Assembly: GCF_020165855.1 (NCBI RefSeq)
Contig: NZ_JAIUFY010000013.1
Location: 186,001-250,000, forward strand
From: Celeribacter litoreus
GTDB taxonomy: Bacteria > Pseudomonadota > Alphaproteobacteria > Rhodobacterales > Rhodobacteraceae
DNA: 64,000 nucleotides
Direction of reading: 5' to 3'
This document shows positions 26,742-35,679 of this stretch, in pieces. A program made the translations under genes and the position numbers. The stretch's first letter is position 1. The number at the start of each line of letters is the position of its first letter. Under the pieces are notes generated by a model. It was given only the letters and a program-made list of their open reading frames with translations, had not been told where the DNA came from and made no database searches.

Positions 26742-28951
26742 ATCGTCCGTCCGACAGTCTCCTCAACCCGAACGACAGCGATACGCGCACGCAGGAAAAA
26801 CTGCTGAAAATTGTCGACGTGATGATCAAGCAGATCGAATTGCGCTCGAACGAACATGGCGCGGCCTATGCACAGTTTCAACGCGCAGCGATGCTCGAAG
26901 AGCAGGTGCGCCAACGGACGGTCGATCTCGAATATGCGCTGGACCTTCTCAACGTCTCCAACGCGCGGTTGGCGGAGGCGAACAAGGCGCTCGAGACCGC
27001 GCAGCGCAACCTTGAGAATGCGATTGAGACGGTTCGAGACGGCTTTGCGCTCTTTGACCGCAATGATGTGCTCGTGATGTTCAACTCGCGTTTTGCAACC
27101 TTCCTGCCGGACGTGCGGGAGCGGTTGGAGGCGGGCATTACCTTCGAAAACTACGCCTCGATGGTGAGCCGCTCAGAGCATCTTGATCTCACTGAAAAGG
27201 ACAACGCCGACGCATGGGTGACACGGCGCCTCGGGCGGCATCGTGAGCGGCATGTGGTCTTCAATATCCATGTCGCCGGTGACCGTTGGATCCAGATTTC
27301 CGAACATCGAACGCCTGATGATGGTACTGTGGTTCTTCAAACCGAAGTGACCGATCTGGTCATGGCCGAACGCGAAACGCGCGGGAAGATGCTCGATGAG
27401 CAGGCCCAGATGATCCGTGCAACGCTCGAACACATCTCACACGGTGTCTGTATCTTTGACCGCGACTGTCGGCTCGTTGGCTTTAACCAGCGGCTCGGGT
27501 TTCTCCTCGGATTGCCGCTCTCCGCTCTGCATATGGGGAATGATTTTGCGACCTTGCAGGGGCGAATTCTCGGGGATATGGCGCTGAGTTCTGACATGCC
27601 GACAGAGCTGATGCGGGACTGGGCCTATGGTGTCACGCCGCGCACGCCGATCACCTTCGAACTCACGCGACCGGATAAACGCGTGATGATCGTATCGGCT
27701 GAGGATTTGCCAGACGGGGGCTTTGTGATGTCGGTGACAGACGTCACGTCCGAGCGCCGCGCGATGGAGCAACTGACACGCACGAATGAATCGCTCGAAG
27801 CGCGGGTGATGTCGCGGACGCTAGATCTCGAGGACGCTCTCGCACGCGCCGAACGGGCGAACGCGGCGCGCTCCCGCTTCGTTGCGGCAGCGAGCCACGA
27901 TCTCTTGCAGCCGCTCTCCGCCGCAAAGCTCTTTGTGGCTTCCGCAGAGGATAGCTCCATCGACAAGGGCACAAGGATCGTGCTCGGCAAGGCGCAAAAT
28001 GCGTTGGAGAGTGTGGAGAATATTCTCTCTGCTCTGCTCGATATTTCGAAGCTTGAGGCTGGGCGGTCCGCGCTAGATATCATGCCGGTTGCTCTTGGTC
28101 CTCTGCTGCTGCAATTGCGTGACGAATACTTGCCGGCCGCTCAGGCGAAGGGCATCGACTTGCGTGTTATTCCCACGAGTCAGGTGGTCGAAAGCGATCC
28201 GACCTATCTCCGTCGTATTGTGCAGAACCTCATGTCTAATGCGATCCGCTACACGAAATCCGGCCGTGTGCTCGTCGGTCCGCGCCGTGCGGGGGCTGGG
28301 CGGGTCCGGATTCAGGTGATGGATACAGGGCCGGGGATTCCCGAGAAGGAACAACAGGCGATCTTCAAAGAATTCCACCGGATCGAAGGCTCTGCGTCGG
28401 CGGCGGTGGGCATGGGTCTCGGGTTGGCGATTGTTGACCGCGCCTGCGCGCAGTTGGGCCATCCTATCCATCTCGATAGCACTGTCGGCAAGGGCACCGT
28501 TTTCGGAATTGATGTGCCGCTTGCCCGAGACAGAACCGTTGGTGAGGCGATTGGTGTCGACAACTCCGGTCACTCTGAAGACGGGTTAGGCGTCTTTGCG
28601 ATGGTCGTGGAGAATGACGATGAACTGCGTCGGGCGGTAACTCTCTTCCTGGAAAAGCTCGGTGTTGCGGTTCTTGATGTCGGGAGCGGTGAGGAGGCCT
28701 TGGACCTTTTAGAAGAGGTCGATGTGCTGCCGGATCTTATGCTGGTGGATTATCAGCTCGGGTCGGGCATGGACGGGATTGAGGTCATCACCCGGGTGCG
28801 CGCGCGGTTCGGACGCACGCCGACCCGTTTGGTGACAGCGAACCGGTCTCCAGAACTCATGAAGGCGGCGAAAGAAGCCAATGTGCAGGTGATGTTTAAG
28901 CCGATCGCACCCAAGGACATCGAGGCTTTGATCAGCCAGGTCCGCGCTTAG
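26738..28951 (+). CDS. hybrid sensor histidine kinase (PAS-PAS-HisKA-HATPase-REC)
   Basis: This 737-residue soluble kinase has an N-terminal coiled coil (about 20-95), two PAS-like domains (about 95-220 and 225-345), and a second coiled coil. HisKA follows with the phospho-acceptor H387 in SHDLLQP, then the ATPase domain (N box NLMSNAIRY, G1 DTGPGIPEKE, G2 GMGLGLAIV) and a C-terminal receiver with D671 in LVDYQLG and Lys in FKPIAP. No membrane segment is seen. The architecture matches NahK/ErcS'-type and FlhS/RfdS-type kinases linked to quinoprotein alcohol oxidation. It overlaps the FIST gene (ATGA), and the receiver may be a phosphate relay or sink. It converges on the next gene with a 4-base overlap. 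Confidence 0.88.
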   Translation: MNRPSDSLLNPNDSDTRTQEKLLKIVDVMIKQIELRSNEHGAAYAQFQRAAMLEEQVRQRTVDLEYALDLLNVSNARLAEANKALETAQRNLENAIETVRDGFALFDRNDVLVMFNSRFATFLPDVRERLEAGITFENYASMVSRSEHLDLTEKDNADAWVTRRLGRHRERHVVFNIHVAGDRWIQISEHRTPDDGTVVLQTEVTDLVMAERETRGKMLDEQAQMIRATLEHISHGVCIFDRDCRLVGFNQRLGFLLGLPLSALHMGNDFATLQGRILGDMALSSDMPTELMRDWAYGVTPRTPITFELTRPDKRVMIVSAEDLPDGGFVMSVTDVTSERRAMEQLTRTNESLEARVMSRTLDLEDALARAERANAARSRFVAAASHDLLQPLSAAKLFVASAEDSSIDKGTRIVLGKAQNALESVENILSALLDISKLEAGRSALDIMPVALGPLLLQLRDEYLPAAQAKGIDLRVIPTSQVVESDPTYLRRIVQNLMSNAIRYTKSGRVLVGPRRAGAGRVRIQVMDTGPGIPEKEQQAIFKEFHRIEGSASAAVGMGLGLAIVDRACAQLGHPIHLDSTVGKGTVFGIDVPLARDRTVGEAIGVDNSGHSEDGLGVFAMVVENDDELRRAVTLFLEKLGVAVLDVGSGEEALDLLEEVDVLPDLMLVDYQLGSGMDGIEVITRVRARFGRTPTRLVTANRSPELMKAAKEANVQVMFKPIAPKDIEALISQVRA

Positions 28952-29700
28952 GCGTGCCGCCACCGCTCCGCTGCGCGTTCCCATTTTTGAATGACGAGTA
29001 TCTCAATGGCGAGCATCAGTGCGACAAAGCTCAGCGCGTAGGCGAGCACGTGCGCGGTTTGGAAGTTCTGAAAATGCAGATGGATTTTGAAGCCGACACC
29101 CGTCGAGCGGCCAAGAAACTCCACGACCAAGACGATTTTCCAGATCATGGCGAGGCCATTGCGCGCGGCGATGGCGAAGTAGGGGGCGAGCTGTGGCAAC
29201 AGAATATGCCGGAGCCGTGTCATCGCGGGCATCCTGAATGACTGGGCCATCTCGTCGATGCTTTTGTCCGCCGCCCGCGCGCCATCGCGGAGCGTGACTG
29301 TGACTTGCGCGAGTTTGTTCAATGTAACGGCGGCAATCGCGGCGACCTCATTGAGGCCGATCCAGAGGTAGCAAAGCACTATGATGACCAATGCGGGTAG
29401 GTTTAAGAAGACCGTGACCCATGGGCCGAAGAACCGATCAAGGGCGGGCATCCTTCCCAGTGCGATGCCAAGCGCCGAGCCGAGAACCATTGCGAGCGTA
29501 AATGCGATGACGACCCGCTGAAGCGTCGCAGTGATCTGCGTGCCGAGTTCGCCGCTCATCGCGAGGTCGCGCGTGACCTGAAGCACCGCGATCGGTGAGG
29601 GCAGCACATCGGGATCGGCTTTGAGGGCGCTAAGGATGGCCCAGAGCGCGATCAGCCCGAACAAAGACAGGGCGAGGTTTATGCAGTGAAGACGTGTCAT
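28948..29700 (-). CDS. ABC transporter permease, SsuC/TauC (NitT/TauT) type
   Basis: This 250-residue inner-membrane permease has about six helices and the cytoplasmic EAA-like loop around MAQSFRMPAMTRLRHILLP. Family features such as the FLNLPALVIIVLCYLWIGLNE stretch place it with nitrate/taurine-type permeases. No matching ATPase or binding protein is adjacent. The only orphan NitT/TauT-like ATPase and binding protein in the window are at 39.8-41.4 kb on the same strand, so the three probably form one split transporter. The substrate is unknown. Confidence 0.83.
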   Translation of the reverse strand: MTRLHCINLALSLFGLIALWAILSALKADPDVLPSPIAVLQVTRDLAMSGELGTQITATLQRVVIAFTLAMVLGSALGIALGRMPALDRFFGPWVTVFLNLPALVIIVLCYLWIGLNEVAAIAAVTLNKLAQVTVTLRDGARAADKSIDEMAQSFRMPAMTRLRHILLPQLAPYFAIAARNGLAMIWKIVLVVEFLGRSTGVGFKIHLHFQNFQTAHVLAYALSFVALMLAIEILVIQKWERAAERWRHA

Positions 29701-29728
29701 GATCTGATCTCGATGCTACACCGCGTCG

Positions 29729-29758
29729 GGTCGCAAATCCGGCTGGACTTTGGTCGTA
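29729..29758 (+). promoter_or_regulatory. direct repeat of the GGTCG(T/C)A motif upstream of the NosR-like gene
   Basis: GGTCGCA at 29729 and GGTCGTA at 29752 are spaced 23 bp apart in direct orientation. The second lies in the core GACTTTGGTC (29746-29755) and ends about 36 bp before the ATG. The same element recurs upstream of other genes of the island. Confidence 0.6.
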
Positions 29759-29793
29759 TTCAGCGGGTCGTGCCGCTCCGTTAGCGTCGGAAC

Positions 29794-31878
29794 ATGGTTC
29801 AGAGGTTCGGTGTCTTTTGCCTCACGGTTTTCGTGTGGCTCGCTGCGACCGTCGCCTCTTGGGGCGAGGGGCTGGCACCGCTGAGCCGCGATGAGATTTC
29901 ACCCTATATCGTTCCGCCCTATGCACTGGGTGACCAACTCAACGATAAGGGGGTGTATGAGCTCCTGAATTCCGGCGAAGCGCCGATGGGCTATGTGTTC
30001 GAGACCGGACCACTCGCACCGCTGCCAGGGTTCTCCGGTGCCCCGTTGAATATGTTGGTATTGCTGTCCGAGACGGGACAGTTTCTAGACGTGAAACTCC
30101 TGTCGCAGCGGGAGCCTGTTTTTGTGTCTGGCCTCGGAGAGGAACCGCTGCTCGCGTTTCTCCAGCAATACAATGGCCACGCGATCACCGAGAGTCTCGT
30201 CGTTGGCGTGCCCTATGGGTCTGGGGGGAGCGGGTCCGATCTGGTGTATCTGGATGGGGTGAGTAAGGCGACGGCTTCTGTGCGGATCGCGCATGAGAGC
30301 ATTCTCGCGGCGACGCTCTCTGTGGCGCGGGAAAAGATGCAGGGCTTGGGATCGGGTTCGCCCGCGCGGCCCGACCTAGACTATGAGGAAACTCTGACAT
30401 GGAGCGATCTGGTTGAGCAGGGGATCGCGCAGAACTTACGCGTCACCAATGCCGAGGTCGATCAAGCCTTCGCTGGCACAAAGTGGGCGGACGATGATCC
30501 GGAGGCGGCGGCTGACCCTGATGGCCTCTATCTCGATCTCTGGCTCGTGGATTTGGGACCGCCGTCTATTGCGAAGGCTGTTCTGAGCGAAGAGAGCTAC
30601 GCTGATCTCGCCCGCTTTCTGGAGGTGTCTCCGGAGGCTGAACCGTTATTGGTTATCGACGACGGTCGGCATGGTCTCGTGTCCGAGGACTTCGTCCGGA
30701 ACACGGCGCCGGATCGCCTATCCGCAGAGCAGGGCGGACTGCCCGTCGCGCTTCGGGACGCGGACCTTTGGGTCGAACTGGCAGACGACCTGCCAGATGC
30801 GCAGGTAGCGATGGTGCTACGCGCTGACCGGCGGCTTGGCTTTGATCCCGTATCGGAGTGGGTGCTCAGGGTTCAGGCCGTGCGCGAACATGGCATGTTT
30901 CAGCCGGAACTCGGTGAGGCGCATTTTGAGCTAACCACCTCAGCACCGGCACGCTTTTTCATTCAGCCTGAGGTGATCAAGCCGATGCCTGCGTGGCTGG
31001 AAGCGATCTACAACCGCCAGGCAGACATCATTGTGCTTTCCGTGTTCCTGATCGGCCTACTCGTAGTGCTTTCGGTCTTCATGAGGAAACTTGCGGGGCA
31101 TCGTCACTTCTCCGCAATGCGTCTATCGATCCTCGCCTTTGTCATCGTCTTCGTCGGCTGGTGGGGGCAGGGGCAGTTGTCCATTGTCACCGTGCTCGCC
31201 ACGCTCAGGGCCGCCGCAGGAAACGGCTCCTTCGCCGTTCTGCTCTATGATCCATTCTCGCTTGTGCTCTGGGGCGTTGCGATCCTCGGATTTTTGCTCT
31301 GGGGGCGCGGGCTCTTTTGCGGGTGGCTGTGTCCGTTCGGAGCGATGCAGGAGTTTATGCACCATCTCGGTCGATTGCTCCGACTGCCGCAAATCAGGGT
31401 TTCTGCGCGGACTGACTTCTGGCTGATGAAGCTGAAATATGTCCTACTGCTCGGCCTAATTGGCGTCGCGTTCATCGCGCCGGACTATGCGGAGAAGGCT
31501 GCTGAAATCGAACCTTTCAAGACCGCGATCACAGTCTACTTCGTGCGCGAATGGTATTACGTCGCCTATGCGGTGTTCTGGCTCTTGCTTGGGACTGTCT
31601 TTTTCAAAGGCTTCTGCCGGTATGTCTGCCCGTTGGGTGCGGTCATGGCGATTGGTGGTGTCCTGCGCGGGCGGAAATGGATCGACCGCCGCGAAGCCTG
31701 CGGAAGTCCCTGCCAGCTTTGCCGCGTGAAATGCCGCTATGGAGCAATTCGCAAATCTGGCGCTATCCAATATGACGAGTGTTTCGCCTGCCTAGATTGC
31801 GTCCAGATTTACGACGACCCTCAGCAATGTGTGCCGCTCATCCTCGCTGCGAAAAAGAATAAGGGGGCTACCGTATGA
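29794..31878 (+). CDS. NosR/NirI-like membrane flavo-iron-sulfur protein
   Basis: This 694-residue protein has a signal peptide (1-24), a large periplasmic part and an FMN-binding segment D154-G-V-S-K-A-T160. The last fits the motif where ApbE links FMN to Thr. Membrane helices start at about residue 408, with the polyferredoxin-type membrane motifs CGWLCPFG and CRYVCPLG. A C-terminal cysteine-rich [4Fe-4S] region follows (CGSPCQLCRVKC and CFACLDC). This is the layout of NosR, which feeds electrons to nitrous oxide reductase. No nosZ is present; an ApbE gene overlaps it and PQQ-linked genes surround it. I infer a quinol-to-periplasm redox role in alcohol oxidation or its cofactor maturation. 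Confidence 0.82.
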   Translation: MVQRFGVFCLTVFVWLAATVASWGEGLAPLSRDEISPYIVPPYALGDQLNDKGVYELLNSGEAPMGYVFETGPLAPLPGFSGAPLNMLVLLSETGQFLDVKLLSQREPVFVSGLGEEPLLAFLQQYNGHAITESLVVGVPYGSGGSGSDLVYLDGVSKATASVRIAHESILAATLSVAREKMQGLGSGSPARPDLDYEETLTWSDLVEQGIAQNLRVTNAEVDQAFAGTKWADDDPEAAADPDGLYLDLWLVDLGPPSIAKAVLSEESYADLARFLEVSPEAEPLLVIDDGRHGLVSEDFVRNTAPDRLSAEQGGLPVALRDADLWVELADDLPDAQVAMVLRADRRLGFDPVSEWVLRVQAVREHGMFQPELGEAHFELTTSAPARFFIQPEVIKPMPAWLEAIYNRQADIIVLSVFLIGLLVVLSVFMRKLAGHRHFSAMRLSILAFVIVFVGWWGQGQLSIVTVLATLRAAAGNGSFAVLLYDPFSLVLWGVAILGFLLWGRGLFCGWLCPFGAMQEFMHHLGRLLRLPQIRVSARTDFWLMKLKYVLLLGLIGVAFIAPDYAEKAAEIEPFKTAITVYFVREWYYVAYAVFWLLLGTVFFKGFCRYVCPLGAVMAIGGVLRGRKWIDRREACGSPCQLCRVKCRYGAIRKSGAIQYDECFACLDCVQIYDDPQQCVPLILAAKKNKGATV

Positions 31879-32747
31879 GACTATCACGCCGTCGTTTTAT
31901 GACCCTGTCCGCTGCGGCTGTGATGCTTCCGCAAGGCGCGCAGGCCGCGCGGTGGCAGGGGCGGATGTTCGGGGCGGAGGTGTCGCTGGAATTGGTCGGC
32001 GCGCGGGAGGCTGTCTCAGCGGACCTGAAAGATGTGCAGGACCGGCTCGCTGAAATCGAGCAGCGTTTCTCTCTTTTTAATCCGGTGTCAGAACTTTCAC
32101 GCTTGAATAATGAAGGAGTGGTCGACGCAAGTTCTGACATGATCGATGTGTCGCGAATCGCGTCGGCTGTCTATCTTGCGACAGGGGGAGCCTTTGACCC
32201 GACGGTTCAGAGCATTTGGGAAGCGCTCGCGATGGGAGAGGAGCCTTCTGCTCGAGCCGTTGGGTTTGATCGGGTCTTTGTCGAGGCCACGCGCGTCCGA
32301 TTGGGTGAAGGTCAAAAGCTCACGCTCAATGGGATCGCTCAGGGATTTGCGACTGATTGCGTGCGGGCTCTCCTAGTGGAGCGCGGGTATCGAAATGCCC
32401 TGATCAACATAGGGGAATACGCTGCGCTGGGCGGGCCGTTTCGGGTGGGGCTATCCGATGCCTCGGTGGGGCGCCTCGGCGCAATCAACTTGGAAAACAA
32501 ATCCGTCGCGACGTCTTCACCCGATGCCATGAAGGTAGGGGAGCGGTCTCATATCTTGAGCCCCAATGGAGGGCGCCCCCTCTGGTCGACGGTTTCTGTC
32601 GAGGCGGAAAGCGCGGCGCTCGCGGATGCCTGCTCGACCGCATTCTGCCTCATGCCGCGATCCGAAATCGAACAGGCCAAGCATGCGCTCGGCCTGTCTC
32701 GGGTATTTCTCGTGGATCTGGAGGGTGATCTGTCGACGCTCTCCTGA
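31875..32747 (+). CDS. apbE: FAD:protein FMN transferase (ApbE/NosX family)
   Basis: This 290-residue exported protein begins with a Tat-like signal (SRRRFMTLSAAAVML). It has the ApbE features FDPTVQSIW, LNGIAQGFATD, NIGEY and the C-terminal DACSTAFCL. ApbE transfers FMN from FAD to a Thr in target proteins. The target is very likely the NosR-like protein encoded immediately upstream, which it overlaps by four bases (ATGA). The pair corresponds to NosR-NosX, but in an alcohol-oxidation setting. Confidence 0.87.
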   Translation: MRLSRRRFMTLSAAAVMLPQGAQAARWQGRMFGAEVSLELVGAREAVSADLKDVQDRLAEIEQRFSLFNPVSELSRLNNEGVVDASSDMIDVSRIASAVYLATGGAFDPTVQSIWEALAMGEEPSARAVGFDRVFVEATRVRLGEGQKLTLNGIAQGFATDCVRALLVERGYRNALINIGEYAALGGPFRVGLSDASVGRLGAINLENKSVATSSPDAMKVGERSHILSPNGGRPLWSTVSVEAESAALADACSTAFCLMPRSEIEQAKHALGLSRVFLVDLEGDLSTLS

Positions 32748-32748
32748 C

Positions 32749-33660
32749 TTAACGCTCCGGCATCAGATAGGTAAGGCCGTGCTCTTCAAAGATCGCCCGA
32801 ATGCGCCCGTCCGCGAGGGCTTTCTCGATTGCGTAATCCACCGCATAGCCCAAATCTCTGTGCTGGTGGTTCACCGCGATCCCGATGGTCCATTCCTTTC
32901 TGGCAAGGCCGGGTAGAGGGGGGCGGTGCACATCGAAGCCTTCGGTTAAACCGGCCTCGATCACAGCAAGCGGAGCCATACTCGCCATCGTTTCGCCCGC
33001 GACCATTGCGGCGACGGCAGCATCACTTGTGGCATAGCGCTGGATCGCCTCGGAGACGGACCCGCGACCGATGCTGGAGAGGTAGAAGTCGGAGATCGAG
33101 TCATTCTCGACGGCGACCGTATCGAACCGGAAGTAGGCTGGCGTCGGTTTGTCATCCGGCTCGGGATAATCCGTGAGGCTATATCCGATGGCGAGTGACT
33201 CTGCCGCGTATTGGCCAGTGAACATCACCTGTTCGATGCGGCAGGTGAGTTCCGAATCATACGGAACATGCAGCATGACGTCGGAAACCCGACCGCCGAC
33301 TGTGGCGCCCTTCCAAACGTAATTGCGCAGGTCGCTGTCGAGGTTTTCATCGGCCTGAACGAGGCGGAAGCGCGGCTCGACGCCGAGGTCCTCGGCAATG
33401 ATCTTTCCGATCTCCACATCCACGCCGATGACTTTGCCGCCCTCATTGTAGGACCATGGAGGGAAGTCCTCGTAGAGCGCAAACTCGATCCACCCTTCAT
33501 CGAGGATGCGGTCGAATTCTCGGCCCACGTCTTGGGAGAAGGTGTTCTGTGGTTTCTCTTGCGGGACATAGTCCTCGCAGCGCGCGAACGCCGGCCCCGC
33601 AAAAGCGAGACAGGCGATTAGGCCACTCAGAAGGCCCTTTTTCAGACCCTGCTGCAGCAT
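32749..33660 (-). CDS. MxaJ/XoxJ-like periplasmic binding protein of quinoprotein systems
   Basis: This 303-residue type II periplasmic binding protein has a signal peptide (about 1-26, ending AFA). The sequence after it (FALYEDFPPWSYNEGGKVIGVDVEIGK) is typical of the quinoprotein-dehydrogenase-associated binding proteins related to MxaJ. These are thought to help mature or activate PQQ dehydrogenases rather than import amino acids. It lies 3 bp downstream of the PedF-like cytochrome gene on the minus strand, so the two form one unit, and it converges on apbE. Confidence 0.85.
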   Translation of the reverse strand: MLQQGLKKGLLSGLIACLAFAGPAFARCEDYVPQEKPQNTFSQDVGREFDRILDEGWIEFALYEDFPPWSYNEGGKVIGVDVEIGKIIAEDLGVEPRFRLVQADENLDSDLRNYVWKGATVGGRVSDVMLHVPYDSELTCRIEQVMFTGQYAAESLAIGYSLTDYPEPDDKPTPAYFRFDTVAVENDSISDFYLSSIGRGSVSEAIQRYATSDAAVAAMVAGETMASMAPLAVIEAGLTEGFDVHRPPLPGLARKEWTIGIAVNHQHRDLGYAVDYAIEKALADGRIRAIFEEHGLTYLMPER

Positions 33661-33663
33661 TGT

Positions 33664-34341
33664 TTAGTTCGCAGCAGACAGGCCGACGGTGAGCAAATCC
33701 GCCGCGTGTTTCCACGTGCTTTTGTCTTCGGTGAGGGCGCGAGATGCTTCGAATGCCACGCTGTCTGCGATAGGAGCACCAGACCCGGTTTCGACGCTTG
33801 CTGCGATTTCTGCGAGTTCGGCTTTCACCGCGACCGGATCAGCGAGATCGCCTGCGAGAAGGTGGTCGCGGATTTCCGTCAGTCGGGTCATGTGGCTGTC
33901 GAGCGCACCGTCATCCGGACGGGTTTCGATGTAGGTGCGGATGGCCCAAGCAGCTTTCTGCCCGAGAAGTTCGCCGAATGCGGGCATCTTGGTGATGCCG
34001 TTCTGGGTCATGCCGAACTGGAAACGCTCCACATACCATTCATCGCCATACTCTTCGGCTTCGAGGTAACGCAGGTCAGGGGCAAGACCACCGGACACTG
34101 CACCGAGACCGTGACAGCGGGCACAGTTCTGGTTGTAACCGGAGGACCCGATCTCGATTGCTTTGAGCCAGGCTTCTTCGCCGACGGCCTCTGCGCGATA
34201 GGGATTTTCGATGAGCCACTCTTCGCCCACGTCAGGCAGGGCGTCGGTGTTCACAGGTTGCGGCGTCACGTCGCCGTGAGCGAATGCGCTTGTGGCGAGG
34301 GCAGTCGCGGCAGCAGCCGCAAGCAGCATGGTGCGTTTCAT
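33664..34341 (-). CDS. cytochrome c550, PedF-like
   Basis: This 225-residue periplasmic cytochrome has a signal peptide ending SAFA (about residue 21), followed by HGDVTPQPVNTDALPDVGEE, an N-terminal stretch characteristic of PedF. It has one haem motif CARCH with Met ligand candidate KMPAFG, and a long helical C-terminal tail. PedF-type cytochromes accept electrons from PQQ ethanol dehydrogenase. The start at 34341 (MKRTML) gives a normal signal peptide. It is divergent from the binding-protein gene at 34491, and two GACCTTGGTC motifs lie between them. Confidence 0.87.
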   Translation of the reverse strand: MKRTMLLAAAAATALATSAFAHGDVTPQPVNTDALPDVGEEWLIENPYRAEAVGEEAWLKAIEIGSSGYNQNCARCHGLGAVSGGLAPDLRYLEAEEYGDEWYVERFQFGMTQNGITKMPAFGELLGQKAAWAIRTYIETRPDDGALDSHMTRLTEIRDHLLAGDLADPVAVKAELAEIAASVETGSGAPIADSVAFEASRALTEDKSTWKHAADLLTVGLSAAN

Positions 34342-34398
34342 TTCTTCCTCCATAGCTTTCCTTAAGGCTTAACTCGGGTCTCCGATGTGGCGCCATTA

Positions 34399-34408
34399 GA
34401 CCTTGGTC
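34399..34408. promoter_or_regulatory. GACCTTGGTC site, copy 1 between divergent genes
   Basis: Inverted arms AGACC/GGTCT flank a TT centre. It lies between the PedF-like cytochrome (minus) and the Ped-type binding protein (plus). A second copy is 31 bp away, about three helical turns. Confidence 0.6.
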
Positions 34409-34429
34409 TGCCTCATGAGAACGGGGTGC

Positions 34430-34439
34430 GACCTTGGTC
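34430..34439. promoter_or_regulatory. GACCTTGGTC site, copy 2 between divergent genes
   Basis: This is an identical 10-base core to the copy at 34399, in the same orientation. It lies 52 bp before the ATG at 34491 and could serve either divergent promoter. Confidence 0.6.
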
Positions 34440-34490
34440 TAATTCTCGGTCAGACGTGTGAGCGCTAGCGTATTGAAAGGGAGGACTTTC

Positions 34491-35678
34491 ATGAGACGTT
34501 TGCTGCGCAGGACAATTTTTCTTGCTCTCTTCGCGTGCGTCGGCGTGGCCGGTGCAGTCGCGGAGGCGCGCGCGACTCTTGAGGTTAAAATTGGCTATCT
34601 CCGGATGGAGCGCCCGCCACGTCCGGTCCTGTCGAATCTGGACGAAATCCCGCCGCGCCGAGGTATCGAGGGCGCGGAGCTTGCGCTCTCTGACAACATG
34701 ACGACCGGCGCATTCCTAGGTCATGACTATGCGCTTGAGGTTGTTTCCGTGCCCGTCGGAGGTCCGCTTGACGAAGCCGCAGCGCAGTTGCTCGCCACGC
34801 ATGATCTCGTTGTTCTGGATATGCCTCTGGCCGACGTGCAGATGGTTGCGGATATGGCGGGTGATCAGAAAATCCTGTTCAACGCAGGCGCGCGCGATCA
34901 TGAGCTGCGCTCCGCCGGATGCCGCGCGAACCTGCTACACACGATTCCTGAAACCGGCATGGAAGCTGATGCGCTCATGCAGGTTTTGCTCGCGAAGAAA
35001 TGGACAAAACTCGCGCTGATCGAGGGGCCGACGGTCGAGGATCAAGCGCTGGCAGACAGTTACCGGAAGTCCGCGCGGAAATTCGGACTCAAGATCGTGT
35101 CGGAGAAACAGTGGACGTTCGATACCGATCTTCGGCGCGCCGCTTCGCGTGAGGTTCCGCTCTTTACACAAGGTTTTAAAGATCATGACGTCCTGCTCGT
35201 TGCAGACGCACACGACGATTTCGCCCGCTACATCGAACACAATACATGGAAACCGCGCCCCGTCGTCGGGTCGACGGGCCTCATGGCGCGGGCGTGGTTT
35301 CCGGTTGTCGAGCAATGGGGCGCAGCGCAGCTTCAGTCGCGTTTTAAGGATATGACAGGCCGAGACATGACGCCGGAGGATTACGCCGCTTGGGCCGCTG
35401 TCCGCGCGGTCGGTGAGGCCGTGACGCGGACGGGGAGCAATCAGGTCGATGTGCTGCGCGCGTATCTCCTGTCTGACGACTTCGCGTTGGCTGCGTTTCA
35501 GGGGCGGCCACTGAGTTTTCGCGCATGGAACGGACAGTTGCGCCAACCGCTGCCTGTCGTGAACGCGAGAGCACAAGTTGCGAGTGCGCCGCTCGACGGG
35601 TTCGAACACGCGCGCAACCCGCTTGATACATTGGGAACAGATCAGGTGGAAAGCGCCTGTCAGGCATTTGGAGAGTGA
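34491..35678 (+). CDS. ABC-type periplasmic binding protein of the PQQ alcohol dehydrogenase system
   Basis: This 395-residue protein has a signal peptide (about 1-29) and a type I periplasmic binding fold. Its sequence (KIGYLRMERPPRP, then RRGIEGAELALSDNMTTG) matches the family found only with PQQ alcohol dehydrogenases. It heads a five-gene same-strand run with a YVTN propeller, a small exported protein, an ATPase and a permease. Comparable Ped and Lut clusters have been linked to lanthanide uptake in Pseudomonas putida and methylotrophs. Start 34491 has GGGAGGA upstream; the longer frame from 34458 lacks a signal. Confidence 0.85.
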   Translation: MRRLLRRTIFLALFACVGVAGAVAEARATLEVKIGYLRMERPPRPVLSNLDEIPPRRGIEGAELALSDNMTTGAFLGHDYALEVVSVPVGGPLDEAAAQLLATHDLVVLDMPLADVQMVADMAGDQKILFNAGARDHELRSAGCRANLLHTIPETGMEADALMQVLLAKKWTKLALIEGPTVEDQALADSYRKSARKFGLKIVSEKQWTFDTDLRRAASREVPLFTQGFKDHDVLLVADAHDDFARYIEHNTWKPRPVVGSTGLMARAWFPVVEQWGAAQLQSRFKDMTGRDMTPEDYAAWAAVRAVGEAVTRTGSNQVDVLRAYLLSDDFALAAFQGRPLSFRAWNGQLRQPLPVVNARAQVASAPLDGFEHARNPLDTLGTDQVESACQAFGE

Positions 35679-35679
35679 C

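Noticed and set aside
29794-31878. True NosR of a denitrification cluster
   Set aside because: No nosZ, nosD, nosF, nosY or nosL is nearby; the surrounding genes on both sides belong to PQQ-linked alcohol oxidation.
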